A stretch of 64,000 nucleotides of DNA. Source: Pontiellaceae bacterium. GTDB taxonomy: Bacteria > Verrucomicrobiota > Kiritimatiellia > Kiritimatiellales > Pontiellaceae. The notes under the pieces were generated by a model. It searched no databases. It saw nothing but the letters and a program-made list of their open reading frames with translations, and was not told the DNA's origin. Positions 54,135 to 62,964 of the stretch are shown here, in pieces. The stretch is taken from positions 28,735-92,734 of the forward strand of contig JAFGVP010000088.1 of the NCBI GenBank assembly GCA_016937945.1, read 5' to 3'. The first letter of the stretch is position 1, and each line of letters opens with the position of its first letter. Both the position numbers and the translations under genes were made by a program.

Positions 54135-57100
54135 ATGAATACATCAAACAATTTTCTTCCCTATACCAACGAATCCGGTCGGCGCTTTGCCGAACTGCTC
54201 AAGACGCAGATGCTGATGATCGACGGCGCCATGGGCACCATGATCCAGAAACATAAACTGGAAGAAGCGGACTTTCGCGGTGATCGCTTTACGGATCATC
54301 CGTCAGATCTCAAAGGGAACAATGATCTACTGGTTCTAACCCGCCCGCAGATTATTGAGGATATTCACGTCGAATTTCTCGAGGCCGGCGCCGACATTAT
54401 AGAAACTAACACATTCAGCTCCACCACGGTTTCCCAGGCGGATTATGGACTGGAATCGTTGGTCACAGAACTCAACATCCAAGCCGCAAAAATTGCGCGC
54501 CAGGCCGTTGATCGCGTACTGAAAAACAATCCGTCCCGCACGCTTTTTGTCGCCGGATCCATCGGGCCGACCAACCGCACCGCGTCCATTTCGCCGGACG
54601 TTAACGACCCCGGCTACCGGGCGGTCTCATTCGACGACCTCGTGAACGCCTACACCGAACAGACCGAGGCTCTTATTAAGGGGGGAGTCGACATCCTGCT
54701 GGTCGAAACCATTTTCGATACCCTGAATGCCAAAGCCGCCCTCTTCGCCATTGAAGAGGTTTTTGAAAAGACCGGAGAACGGCTTCCGGTCATGATTTCG
54801 GTAACGATTACCGACAAATCCGGTCGCACGCTGTCTGGCCAGACTCCGACGGCCTTCTGGTACAGCATTGAACATGCGAATCCGATTTCGGTCGGCATCA
54901 ACTGCGCCCTCGGAGCCAACGACATGCGGCCCTATCTGGAGGAGCTTTCGTCGGCAGCCCACTGCTATATCAGCATTTACGCCAACGCCGGACTCCCCAA
55001 CGCATTCGGTGGATATGACGATAAACCCGAAGACATGGCCCGGATCTATGACGATCTGGCAGAGCAGGGTCTGGCCAATATATGGGGCGGATGCTGTGGA
55101 ACTACGCCCGACCACATTCGCGCCATGGCTGATGTCGTACGGAAACATGCTCCGCGCAAACCGGCAGAACGAGATCCGCTTCCGCGCTACAGCGGCCTCG
55201 AACCGCTCCGGATTACACCGGAAATGAATTTTGTAATGGTCGGAGAGCGATCCAACATCACCGGTTCGCCCAGGTTTGCGCGACTCATCCGGGAAGGCGA
55301 TCTCGAGGGAGCCCTGCAGATTGCCCGCCAGCAGGTGGATACCGGAGCAAACATTATCGATATCAACATGGATGAAGGATTAATTGATTCCGTAGCCATG
55401 ATGGTCAAGTTTCTGCATCTGGTCGCCTCGGAGCCCGACATCTGCCGCGTACCGATCATGATTGACTCCTCAAAATGGGAAGTCATCGAGGCCGGTCTTA
55501 AATGCGTTCAGGGAAAAGGGATTGTCAACTCGATCAGCCTGAAGGAAGGTGAAGAACCGTTCCGCGAGCATGCCCGCAAAATCAAGCGTTACGGCGCCGG
55601 CATGGTGGTCATGGCCTTTGACGAAAACGGACAGGCCGACACCACGGAACGCCGCATTGAGATCTGCACGCGGGCCTATAACATTCTCGTCAACGAAATC
55701 GGCGCAAACCCGAGCGACATTATTTTTGATCCGAATGTATTCCCCGTCGGCACCGGCATGGAAGAGCATCGGATCAACTGCACCTCCTTCTTCGAAGGCG
55801 CGGAATATATCCGCAAAAACCTGCCAGGCGCCATGGTGAGCGGCGGCATCAGCAATGTCTCGTTCTCGTTCCGCGGCAACAACCGCGTGCGGGAGGCGAT
55901 TCATGCGGCATTCCTGTATCACGGCATGGAAGCCGGCCTTAACATGGGCATCGTGAATCCCGGCATGCTGGAGGTTTATGACGAAGTGCCACCGGAGCTG
56001 ATGAAGCTCGTTGAGGATGTCGTTCTCAACCGCGCCGATGATGCGACGGAAAAGCTGATTGAATATGCCGAACAGATCAAAGCAGAAGGCGGCGATCAGA
56101 AAAAGGAAACCGAGACGCAGGCATGGCGTGAAGGAACCGTCGAGCAGCGGCTCGAACATGCACTGGTAAAAGGCATTGTAGACTTCATCGATGAGGATGT
56201 CGAAGAGGCCCGCCTCAAATATGATCGACCTCTCAAGGTCATTGAAGGTCCGCTGATGTCCGGCATGGACGTGGTCGGCGATCTGTTCGGCTCCGGGAAA
56301 ATGTTCCTGCCGCAGGTGGTCAAAAGCGCCCGCGTTATGAAAAAAGCCGTCGCCTACCTCCTTCCCTACATGGAGGAGGAGCAAAACGGCAAAGAATCCC
56401 GCAGCGCCGGAAAAATCCTGCTGGCAACGGTTAAAGGCGATGTCCACGACATCGGCAAGAATATTGTCGGCGTGGTACTCGCCTGCAACAACTTTGAAGT
56501 GAAGGATATCGGCGTGATGGTGCCCTGTGAAACCATTCTCAAGGAAGCGAAGGACTGGGGCGCCGACATTATCGGGCTTTCCGGGCTCATTACCCCGTCC
56601 CTCGACGAAATGGTGCACGTGGCCAAAGAGATGGAACGCGAAGGACTCAAAGTGCCGCTGATGGTCGGCGGCGCCACGACAAGTAAAAAGCACACGGCGG
56701 TTAAGATTGCCCCGGAATATAAAGGTCCGGCGGTGCATGTACTCGATGCCTCCCGCGCCGTAACCGTTGTTCAAGCGCTGCTCAGTCAGGACATCGCCTA
56801 TCGCCGTGCCCTCAGGATTGAATATACCGCCATCCGCGACTCACACATCGCCTCGCAGGAAACCCGCGAATTTCTGCCCATTGAAAAGGCCCGGAAAAAC
56901 CGTCTCGAACCGGACTGGAAAGGCTATGTGCCGCCCTCTCCGGATTTTCTTGGAGCACAAGCGATCGAGGTAAGCGTAGAAGATCTGATTCCCTACATTG
57001 ACTGGACACCGTTCTTCTGGACATGGGAGCTGGATGGAAAATATCCGGCGATTCTGGAACACGAGGGCGAGCTGGGAAAACGCGCCCGAGAGCTGTTCAA

Positions 57101-57848
57101 CGATGCCCAGACCATGCTGAAGCAGGCGATCGACGAAAACTGGTTCCAGCCAAAGGGCGTGCATGCATTCCATCCGGCAGCCCGCGTGGGCGACAGCATT
57201 GAAGTCTACACCGACGAATCGCGCACGCAGAAACTGGAAACCCTGCACTTCCTGCGGCAGCAGATGATCAAAAAAGACGAAACGCCCAACCGGTCACTGG
57301 CGGACTTTGTTGCGCCGAAGGAAAGCAGCGCCGCCGACTATATCGGCGCCTTTGCCGTAACCACCGGCCCCAATGTGGCAGACATTGCCCAGCAGTACCG
57401 CCAGGATCACGATGACTATAACTGCATCATGGTTCAGGCGCTGGGCGATCGGCTGGCCGAAGCCTTTGCCGAATACCTGCATGAACAGAGCCGCAAGGCA
57501 TGGGGATTCGGCCTCGCCGAAAACCTGACGACCGAACAGATGATTAAGGAAAAATATCAGGGAATCCGTCCGGCGGCCGGTTATCCAGCCTGCCCTGATC
57601 ATACAGAAAAGCAGACCATTTTCCGGCTCCTTAACGCCGAAGAACACACCGGCATCCGGCTGACGGAGAGCATGGCGATGACACCGGCCAGCTCGGTTTC
57701 CGGACTCTACTTCTCGCATCCCGAATCCCGCTATTTCCCGCTCGGACGTATCGATCGCGATCAGGTCGAGGATTACGCCGCGCGCAAGGGATGGACCGTT
57801 GATGAAGTTGAAAAGTGGCTATCACCCAATCTAGGATACGAAGCATGA
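54135..57848 (+). CDS. metH: Cobalamin-dependent methionine synthase
   Basis: Transfers methyl from methyltetrahydrofolate to homocysteine through cobalamin. All modules of the 1237-residue enzyme are present. The homocysteine domain covers about 1-340, with zinc Cys in INCALG and GGCCGTTP. The folate domain covers about 355-630 ([16 protein letters not shown]). The B12-binding cap and domain contain the lower-ligand His771 in [11 protein letters not shown], and the SAM-activation domain spans about 910-1230 ([17 protein letters not shown]). Length matches E. coli MetH. The ATG overlaps no other gene; the next gene starts inside its stop (ATGA), so the two are translationally coupled. Confidence 0.97.
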   Translation: MNTSNNFLPYTNESGRRFAELLKTQMLMIDGAMGTMIQKHKLEEADFRGDRFTDHPSDLKGNNDLLVLTRPQIIEDIHVEFLEAGADIIETNTFSSTTVSQADYGLESLVTELNIQAAKIARQAVDRVLKNNPSRTLFVAGSIGPTNRTASISPDVNDPGYRAVSFDDLVNAYTEQTEALIKGGVDILLVETIFDTLNAKAALFAIEEVFEKTGERLPVMISVTITDKSGRTLSGQTPTAFWYSIEHANPISVGINCALGANDMRPYLEELSSAAHCYISIYANAGLPNAFGGYDDKPEDMARIYDDLAEQGLANIWGGCCGTTPDHIRAMADVVRKHAPRKPAERDPLPRYSGLEPLRITPEMNFVMVGERSNITGSPRFARLIREGDLEGALQIARQQVDTGANIIDINMDEGLIDSVAMMVKFLHLVASEPDICRVPIMIDSSKWEVIEAGLKCVQGKGIVNSISLKEGEEPFREHARKIKRYGAGMVVMAFDENGQADTTERRIEICTRAYNILVNEIGANPSDIIFDPNVFPVGTGMEEHRINCTSFFEGAEYIRKNLPGAMVSGGISNVSFSFRGNNRVREAIHAAFLYHGMEAGLNMGIVNPGMLEVYDEVPPELMKLVEDVVLNRADDATEKLIEYAEQIKAEGGDQKKETETQAWREGTVEQRLEHALVKGIVDFIDEDVEEARLKYDRPLKVIEGPLMSGMDVVGDLFGSGKMFLPQVVKSARVMKKAVAYLLPYMEEEQNGKESRSAGKILLATVKGDVHDIGKNIVGVVLACNNFEVKDIGVMVPCETILKEAKDWGADIIGLSGLITPSLDEMVHVAKEMEREGLKVPLMVGGATTSKKHTAVKIAPEYKGPAVHVLDASRAVTVVQALLSQDIAYRRALRIEYTAIRDSHIASQETREFLPIEKARKNRLEPDWKGYVPPSPDFLGAQAIEVSVEDLIPYIDWTPFFWTWELDGKYPAILEHEGELGKRARELFNDAQTMLKQAIDENWFQPKGVHAFHPAARVGDSIEVYTDESRTQKLETLHFLRQQMIKKDETPNRSLADFVAPKESSAADYIGAFAVTTGPNVADIAQQYRQDHDDYNCIMVQALGDRLAEAFAEYLHEQSRKAWGFGLAENLTTEQMIKEKYQGIRPAAGYPACPDHTEKQTIFRLLNAEEHTGIRLTESMAMTPASSVSGLYFSHPESRYFPLGRIDRDQVEDYAARKGWTVDEVEKWLSPNLGYEA

Positions 57849-59671
57849 AAAACATTCTCGAACAGCTGAAAGAACGCCCGTTGATTTTCGACGGCGCCAT
57901 GGGAACGATGATCTACTCGAAAGGGGTATTCATCAACACCTGCTACGAACACCTCTGCGTTACCAGCCCGAAGCTCATTCAGGGTATTCATGAAGCTTAT
58001 GTGAACGGCGGAGCCGATGTTGTCGAAACCAACTCGTACGGCGCAAACCGGCTCAAACTGCAAACCTACGGACTGGCCGACCAGCTCGATGCCATCAACC
58101 GCGCCGCCGTCAAACTGGCACGTGAAGCGGCAGGCGAAGACTCCTATGTTGCCGGCTCCGTGGGACCCTGCCTGAAGTCGGACCAGCTCTATGACGAACG
58201 CATGGCCGACGAACTGACCGAAGTTTTCCGCGAACACATGGCGGTATTGGCCGACGAGGGCGTCGACCTGTTTCTCCTCGAAACCTTTACGCATGTCCGC
58301 GAAGCCCAGCTGGCGGCTGGCGTCGCCAGGGAATTTAACCTGCCGGTCTTCGTCTCCATCACCGTTGGCAAAGACGGCGAAACCCGCCGCGGTGAAAAGA
58401 TCGAGCAGATTGTCGATGCACTGAACGCCGATTCGAATGTCGACGGAATCGGCATCAACTGCGGCATCGGCCCGGCCGCCGCCTTCAGCATTGCCGAGCG
58501 CGCCCTGCCCCACACCACCAAACCGTTCACCGTCATGGCCAATGCCGGACTCCCCCAGGAGGTCGAAGGCCGCATGATCTACATGTCCACGCCTGAATAT
58601 TTCACGGAATATGCAAAAAGCATGATTCAGGTCGGCGTGCGCGGAGTCGGCGGATGCTGCGGCACCACACCGGAACATATCGCCATGATGGCGAAGGCGG
58701 TCAAATCGCTGACCGGCGTAAAGAAGCATGTCACCATCAGTCATATTGAGCAGGAAGAGCCGGATGTTATGGTGGTGCCCATGGCGGAAAAATGCGCGTT
58801 TGCCGCCAAGCTCGCTACAGGCGAAAAAGTCACCAGCGTCGAAATCACTCCGCCACGCTCCATCGATCTCAAGCCGATGCTCGATAAGTGCAAAATCTGC
58901 AAGGATGCCGGAATCGATGCGATTAACATTCCGGACGGCCCGCGGGCCAGCGCCCGCATTTCTCCGATGGTGGCCGCATTGGCCGTCGAACGGGAAATCG
59001 GTATCGAAACCGTCCTTCACTATTGCTGCCGCGACCGCAACCTGATCGGCATGCAGTCGGACCTGCTCGGCGGCTATGCCGGCGGCCTGCGCAATTACCT
59101 GATCATTACCGGCGATCCGCCGAAGCTGGGTGACTATCCCGATTCCACCCCCGTATTCGACGTCGATGCCGTCGGACTGACCCAGGTCGTTCACAATCTG
59201 AACCATGGCCGTGATGTCGGAGGCAACCCGATTAACCCGCCGACCGGCATCCTGATCGGCGTTGGGGCGAATCCGTGCGCCGTCGAACCGGAGCGGGAAC
59301 TGAACCACTACCTGAACAAGATCCGCGCCGGCGCTGAATATGCGATCACCCAGCCGATCTTCGACCCCGACGCCCTGCTGCGCTTCCTCGACGCGGCCGT
59401 CGCCCGGGGAGGAAACATTCCCGTAGTCGCCGGCGTATGGCCGCTGGTTTCCTATCGCAACGCCGAATTCCTCAACACCGAGGTACCCGGCGTCGAAGTC
59501 CCCGCATCGATTCTGGAACGCATGAGCAAAGCGACCACCAAGGAAGACGGCCGCAAGGTCGGTATCGAGATTGCCCGAGAAATCTGCGAAGCCATCTCCG
59601 ATCGTGTCGCCGGCTACCAGGTCAGCGCCCCGTTCGGCATTGTGGATCTCGCGCTTCAAGTACTCGCATAG
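57845..59671 (+). CDS. Bifunctional homocysteine S-methyltransferase / methylenetetrahydrofolate reductase
   Basis: A 608-residue fusion. The N-terminal half (about 1-300) is a cobalamin-independent homocysteine methyltransferase: [21 protein letters not shown] and [10 protein letters not shown] hold the zinc cysteines. The C-terminal half (about 320-608) is a MetF-type reductase that makes methyltetrahydrofolate ([23 protein letters not shown]), the methyl donor used by MetH encoded just upstream. This layout is like Bacillus YitJ. The start is the ATG at 57845 overlapping the metH stop; a longer frame from 57815 would extend 10 residues into metH. So two homocysteine methyltransferase modules and the reductase sit in one operon. 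Confidence 0.92.
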   Translation: MKNILEQLKERPLIFDGAMGTMIYSKGVFINTCYEHLCVTSPKLIQGIHEAYVNGGADVVETNSYGANRLKLQTYGLADQLDAINRAAVKLAREAAGEDSYVAGSVGPCLKSDQLYDERMADELTEVFREHMAVLADEGVDLFLLETFTHVREAQLAAGVAREFNLPVFVSITVGKDGETRRGEKIEQIVDALNADSNVDGIGINCGIGPAAAFSIAERALPHTTKPFTVMANAGLPQEVEGRMIYMSTPEYFTEYAKSMIQVGVRGVGGCCGTTPEHIAMMAKAVKSLTGVKKHVTISHIEQEEPDVMVVPMAEKCAFAAKLATGEKVTSVEITPPRSIDLKPMLDKCKICKDAGIDAINIPDGPRASARISPMVAALAVEREIGIETVLHYCCRDRNLIGMQSDLLGGYAGGLRNYLIITGDPPKLGDYPDSTPVFDVDAVGLTQVVHNLNHGRDVGGNPINPPTGILIGVGANPCAVEPERELNHYLNKIRAGAEYAITQPIFDPDALLRFLDAAVARGGNIPVVAGVWPLVSYRNAEFLNTEVPGVEVPASILERMSKATTKEDGRKVGIEIAREICEAISDRVAGYQVSAPFGIVDLALQVLA

Positions 59672-59716
59672 AAAATCAGTATCCGGTACCCTGCTCCGAT
59701 CTAAAACGGAGGCGCT

Positions 59717-60124
59717 ATGAAAAAAATCGTTATTTCCATCGTGATCATCCTGATCGTCGGGATTCAGTTTATCCCGGCGGGGCGCAGCAATCCGGACGTG
59801 ATTTCGGACTTTGACGGGCCGGAAGAAGTCGAAGCGATTCTCCGGCGCAGCTGTTACGACTGCCATTCCAACGAAAGCAAATGGCCTTGGTACAGCCGCG
59901 TGGCACCGATCTCATGGCTTGTCGCCGGGCACGTCAAGGAAGGCCGTGAACACCTGAACTTTTCCGACTGGGAGCCGATCCGGGATAACATGTATATCCG
60001 CGAGGAAATCTATGAGGAAACCGCGGAAGGAAAGATGCCCCTGAAGTCCTATCTTTTGATGCACTCCGGCGCAAAAGTGACGGATGCGGAACTGGAAACA
60101 TTGAAAACGTGGGCAGGAGAATAG
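59717..60124 (+). CDS. Haem-binding domain protein (CxxCH)
   Basis: A 135-residue exported or membrane-anchored protein: hydrophobic residues 4-18 form a signal anchor and are followed by Cys46-x2-Cys49-His50 (RRSCYDCHSNESKWPWYS), a c-type haem attachment site. The conserved APISWLVAGHVKEGREHLNFSDW context matches the haem-binding domain family. One haem only is predicted, with Met109 or another residue as possible sixth ligand. It lies 45 bases after the HMT-MTHFR gene with GGAGGCGCT before the ATG, and may be read from the same transcript. Its electron-transfer partner is not visible. Confidence 0.85.
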   Translation: MKKIVISIVIILIVGIQFIPAGRSNPDVISDFDGPEEVEAILRRSCYDCHSNESKWPWYSRVAPISWLVAGHVKEGREHLNFSDWEPIRDNMYIREEIYEETAEGKMPLKSYLLMHSGAKVTDAELETLKTWAGE

Positions 60125-60164
60125 CGTAATGTCGATGCATGGACAAATTTACGGCAGATAAGGG

Positions 60165-60193
60165 TTGCACCCCCAAGAACGCACGTGTAGGTT
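60165..60193 (+). promoter_or_regulatory. Putative promoter of the small basic protein gene
   Basis: TTGCAC (60165-60170), 17 bases, TAGGTT (60188-60193), then CTCCGCC. The -10 region nearly repeats that of rpsU. Confidence 0.5.
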
Positions 60194-60236
60194 CTCCGCC
60201 TGATTTTGCAAACAATTAGATTCGAAGAGGTTTGTC

Positions 60237-60419
60237 ATGAGAATTAGAAGAGCAATGCGCAAGAAGCCCCTGCGTCGTCCCGTAAAGAAGCCGCGCCTGA
60301 AGCGTCGTCGCGTTATGGAACAGAAAAAGCGTCTGACCGGTGCCGGTTACACGGAAGAACAGCTGCTGCATATGAACACCAAGGACATCCGCGCAGCGAT
60401 CCGCGAAACGGGTGCATAA
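60237..60419 (+). CDS. Small basic protein (60 aa), unknown
   Basis: A 60-residue protein whose first half is almost all Lys/Arg (RRAMRKKPLRRPVKKPRLKRRR). The second half is a short helical stretch (LTGAGYTEEQLLHMNTKDIRAAI). AAGAGG precedes the ATG. It has its own putative promoter, like that of rpsU, and its own terminator. The composition suits a ribosome- or nucleic-acid-associated protein, but I do not recognise a named ribosomal family. Function unknown. Confidence 0.75.
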   Translation: MRIRRAMRKKPLRRPVKKPRLKRRRVMEQKKRLTGAGYTEEQLLHMNTKDIRAAIRETGA

Positions 60420-60438
60420 TCATCCGTTCAGTGCTTTG

Positions 60439-60465
60439 AAAAACGCTCCTTCATGGAGCGTTTTT
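60439..60465. terminator. Bidirectional-looking intrinsic terminator
   Basis: A perfect stem AAAAACGCTCC/GGAGCGTTTTT with a 5-base loop (60450-60454) follows the small basic protein gene. The arms supply a T-run on each strand. Confidence 0.9.
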
Positions 60466-60488
60466 CTGTTTAAAGGGAGAAACCCACC

Positions 60489-61001
60489 ATGCAGAACATT
60501 GTTTTGGTCGGCTTTATGGGCACCGGAAAAACAACGGTCGGTAAACTGGTTGCCGAACAGACCGGCATGCCGCTGCTCGACATGGACTCTATTATCGTCG
60601 AGCGGGCCGGAAAGAGCATCAACGATATTTTTGCCGATGACGGCGAACCGCATTTCCGCTCGCTGGAGCGGGACCTGGCCAGAGAGCTTTCCCTGACCGA
60701 GGGCAACATCATCTCCACCGGCGGCGGGATTGTGCTCAACCCAGATAATATTGCCGACTTTGAAAAGAACGGCCTTGTGGTCTGCCTGCTGGCCGATGCG
60801 GAAACCGTGCTTGATCGCGTCCGTCACGATACCGCCCGCCCTCTACTGGCCGGCGACAAGGAAAAGAAGATCATTGAGCTCCTCGAAAGCCGCAAACCTC
60901 TTTATGAATCGATCAGCCATTGCATCGATACCAGCGGCCGGCCGTCACCTGTGCCGACGGCGCAGGAAATTATCGATCTCTACCGATCAAACAATTCTTG
61001 A
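60489..61001 (+). CDS. aroK: Shikimate kinase
   Basis: Phosphorylates shikimate in the aromatic amino acid pathway. Of 170 residues, the P-loop is GFMGTGKTT (8-16), the shikimate-binding Asp is in LLDMDSII, Arg residues in EPHFRSLERDL bind substrate, and ISTGGGIV is the Walker-B-like signature. RPLL near residue 119 is the LID. AAAGGGAGA precedes the ATG. The window has no other aromatic pathway gene. Confidence 0.95.
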   Translation: MQNIVLVGFMGTGKTTVGKLVAEQTGMPLLDMDSIIVERAGKSINDIFADDGEPHFRSLERDLARELSLTEGNIISTGGGIVLNPDNIADFEKNGLVVCLLADAETVLDRVRHDTARPLLAGDKEKKIIELLESRKPLYESISHCIDTSGRPSPVPTAQEIIDLYRSNNS

Positions 61002-61061
61002 AATCGCGGCTGAAACGCCCACAATGTCCGCCTGTTTTTTGTATTCATCCAGGAGCCAAAC

Positions 61062-61721
61062 ATGAGCAAAGAGAAACAACACTCGCCCCAGCACGACGCA
61101 TTGCAGAAAAAGAAGTCCCTTGAACAGCAGGAAGTCAAAGAAGTCCTTCAGTTCATCAAGAAATACGGCACACCGGCCGGAATTGCGGTTGTTGCAGTAT
61201 GCGCCGTTGTTCTTGTTGGAAAAATGAATGAAAACAGTCGGATGAAAAAAGAGGCCGAAGCCGATGCGTTACTCATGAGCGCATCCAGCCCGGAAGATTA
61301 TCAAACCATTGTTGACAGCTATGAAAAGACCTCATCCGCTCCGCTGGCCATGATGAGTCTGGCCATGACCCGTTATAATGAAGGCAACTACGATGCCGCA
61401 TTTGATCTATACTCAGACTTCATTAATCGTTACAGCAAGAATGACATGGTCATGCAGGCCGCGCTCAACCGAATCACCTGCCGTGAATCCAAGGGCGAAT
61501 ACAGCGAAGCGCACCTTCTGTATGGGAAATTCATTTCAGAAAACCCGGATTCTTTCCTGGCGCCGGTTGCCATGATGGGTCAGGCACGTTGTCTTGAGGC
61601 CATGGGCAGCACGGCCGAAGCCAAACGTGCATATGAAGACCTTGTGGTCAACTATCCCGGCAGTAAATGGTCAAACCTGGCGGAAAGCCGGATGAAGATC
61701 CTCGGCAGCAAATTACAGTAG
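61062..61721 (+). CDS. Membrane-anchored TPR protein (YfgM/BamD-like layout)
   Basis: A 219-residue protein with a cytoplasmic Lys/Gln-rich N-terminus, a single transmembrane helix at about 36-55 (GTPAGIAVVAVCAVVLVGKM) and a periplasmic helical-repeat domain. Recognisable TPR units include LAMTRYNEGNYDAAFDLYSDFI, NRITCRESKGEYSEAHLLYG and ARCLEAMGSTAEAKRAYEDL. This layout resembles YfgM, an ancillary SecYEG-chaperone partner, but such TPR proteins are diverse, so only the class is claimed. The aroK gene is 60 bases upstream; a strong terminator follows. Confidence 0.8.
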   Translation: MSKEKQHSPQHDALQKKKSLEQQEVKEVLQFIKKYGTPAGIAVVAVCAVVLVGKMNENSRMKKEAEADALLMSASSPEDYQTIVDSYEKTSSAPLAMMSLAMTRYNEGNYDAAFDLYSDFINRYSKNDMVMQAALNRITCRESKGEYSEAHLLYGKFISENPDSFLAPVAMMGQARCLEAMGSTAEAKRAYEDLVVNYPGSKWSNLAESRMKILGSKLQ

Positions 61722-61741
61722 AACGTTTGCCTGACGACATG

Positions 61742-61770
61742 AAAAGCGGCTTCCATCGGAGCCGCTTTTT
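61742..61770 (+). terminator. Intrinsic terminator after the TPR gene
   Basis: AAAAGCGGCT (61742-61751) pairs with AGCCGCTTTT (61760-61769) and continues into a T-run. Confidence 0.9.
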
Positions 61771-61873
61771 TCTTTGCATATCCTTCTATCCGTCCTACCG
61801 AATTCAGTCATTTCTCTTTTATAAATCCGCTGAACGAATTAACGTCTTCACAGCAAGAAAAAGGAGACGAAGA

Positions 61874-62233
61874 ATGTTCAGAAACAGATGGCACAAAACC
61901 CTCGCAGGAATAGGCATTTGCGCACTGTTTACATTAAGCGCAATTGCTGCTGAACCGGAGAAAAAAGAGATTGTTCCGGCAACAGCCGGCGACATGCAGA
62001 CGCTCATCCTCGAACTGCGGAAAACGAATGAACTGCTAGCCGCCCAGAATGCCCATCTTCTCCAGCTGCATAACGACCTTGAAAAGCAGAACAAGGCCTA
62101 TAAGGAGATTCTGACCAAGCTTGTGCAGCTGATGAAAAATAAGAGCGGCGGCGATGACACCGCAATGAACAGCATCATGAAGGTGCTTGACGAAATTAAC
62201 GCCGGTATTGGCTCCCTTAGACAGGACCAATAA
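61874..62233 (+). CDS. Small exported coiled-coil protein
   Basis: A 119-residue protein with a signal peptide (TLAGIGICALFTLSAIAA). It is followed by a long heptad-like helix (MQTLILELRKTNELLAAQNAHLLQLHNDLEKQNKAYKEIL) suited to a coiled coil, and a second short helix near the end. AAGGAGACGAAGA lies before the ATG at 61874, so the longer upstream frame is rejected. The family is not recognised. A structural periplasmic role is the most that can be inferred. Confidence 0.7.
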   Translation: MFRNRWHKTLAGIGICALFTLSAIAAEPEKKEIVPATAGDMQTLILELRKTNELLAAQNAHLLQLHNDLEKQNKAYKEILTKLVQLMKNKSGGDDTAMNSIMKVLDEINAGIGSLRQDQ

Positions 62234-62241
62234 AGCCCCCT

Positions 62242-62394
62242 TCAGGACTGGCGCCGGCGGTCTCGCCGGCGCTTCCAAAACCGAAGCAGCCAGCCACAAA
62301 GCAGAAATACGGCCAGCACAACGAGCATGGGAACTACATCGTTCGGGGTATCCCCGGGAAGTGGACAAACCGGAATATCAACGGGTGAATCCAT
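62242..62394 (-). CDS. Possible small C-terminally anchored membrane protein
   Basis: A 50-residue frame from an ATG at 62394: a short Pro-rich start, one strong transmembrane helix (VPMLVVLAVFLLCGWLLRFW) and a basic tail (KRRRDRRRQS). There is no ribosome site, the region also includes a GC-rich hairpin, and it lies past a possible terminator of the isomerase gene. The frame could be chance. Function unknown if real. Confidence 0.35.
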   Translation of the reverse strand: MDSPVDIPVCPLPGDTPNDVVPMLVVLAVFLLCGWLLRFWKRRRDRRRQS

Positions 62395-62419
62395 GCAAAT
62401 GCTCGACAGAGGTTCAAAC

Positions 62420-62466
62420 AAAAAAACGCCCGGCAAAGGTCGTTGACACTACACTGCAACCGGACG
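62420..62466 (-). terminator. Possible terminator after the SlyD-like gene
   Basis: On the minus strand CGTCCGG (62466-62460) can pair with CCGGGCG (62433-62427) across a 26-base loop, followed by seven T's (62426-62420). The long loop and one G-T pair make this weak. Confidence 0.4.
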
Positions 62467-62474
62467 TCGTGAGC

Positions 62475-62897
62475 CTAAACGATCGCAACCAGTTCGAGTT
62501 CAAAATTCAGGTTCATTCCGGCCAGCTGATGATTGGCATCAATCGTGATGCTTTCATCGCCCACCTCGGTAACGGTTACCGGAATCGGTTGCCCCTGCGG
62601 CCCCTGCATATGAAGGCCCATTCCGACCTGAGGATCGAGATCATCCGGAAGCTGACTGCGCTCAAACTGCATGATCAGCTCTTCCCGACGTTCGCCATAG
62701 GCTTCCTCCGCCGGAATATGAATGTTCTTTTTGCCGCCGACTTCCATGTCGGCCACGCCCTTTTCAAAACCGGGAATCACCATGCCGGCCCCCATCTCAA
62801 ATTCAAGCGGATCACGTCCGACGGAGGAATCAAACTGCGTTCCGTCATCCAGCGTTCCGGTATAGTGAATCTTAACTTTCTGGCCGTCTTCAATCAT
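62475..62897 (-). CDS. SlyD/FkpB-like FKBP-type peptidyl-prolyl isomerase
   Basis: A 140-residue cis-trans prolyl isomerase and chaperone. KVKIHYTGTLDDGTQFDSS is the first FKBP strand block, FEMGAGMVIPGFEKGVADM follows, and an insert-in-flap domain spans about 70-120 (PAEEAYGERREEL onwards, typical of SlyD). The sequence then returns with VTVTEVGDESITIDANHQLAG. It lacks the Cys/His-rich metal-binding tail of E. coli SlyD. AAAGGA precedes the ATG. The flavoprotein gene lies 67 bases upstream on the same strand. Confidence 0.9.
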   Translation of the reverse strand: MIEDGQKVKIHYTGTLDDGTQFDSSVGRDPLEFEMGAGMVIPGFEKGVADMEVGGKKNIHIPAEEAYGERREELIMQFERSQLPDDLDPQVGMGLHMQGPQGQPIPVTVTEVGDESITIDANHQLAGMNLNFELELVAIV

Positions 62898-62964
62898 GGC
62901 ATGTCCTTTCGGTGTATTAATTGGTAAACGGGCACCTTACAGACCTCATACCTGAACGCAACCC

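Noticed and set aside
57773..59866. Minus-strand 697 aa frame opposite the HMT-MTHFR gene
   Set aside because: Shadow of a high-GC coding region; the plus strand encodes intact HMT and MetF motifs.
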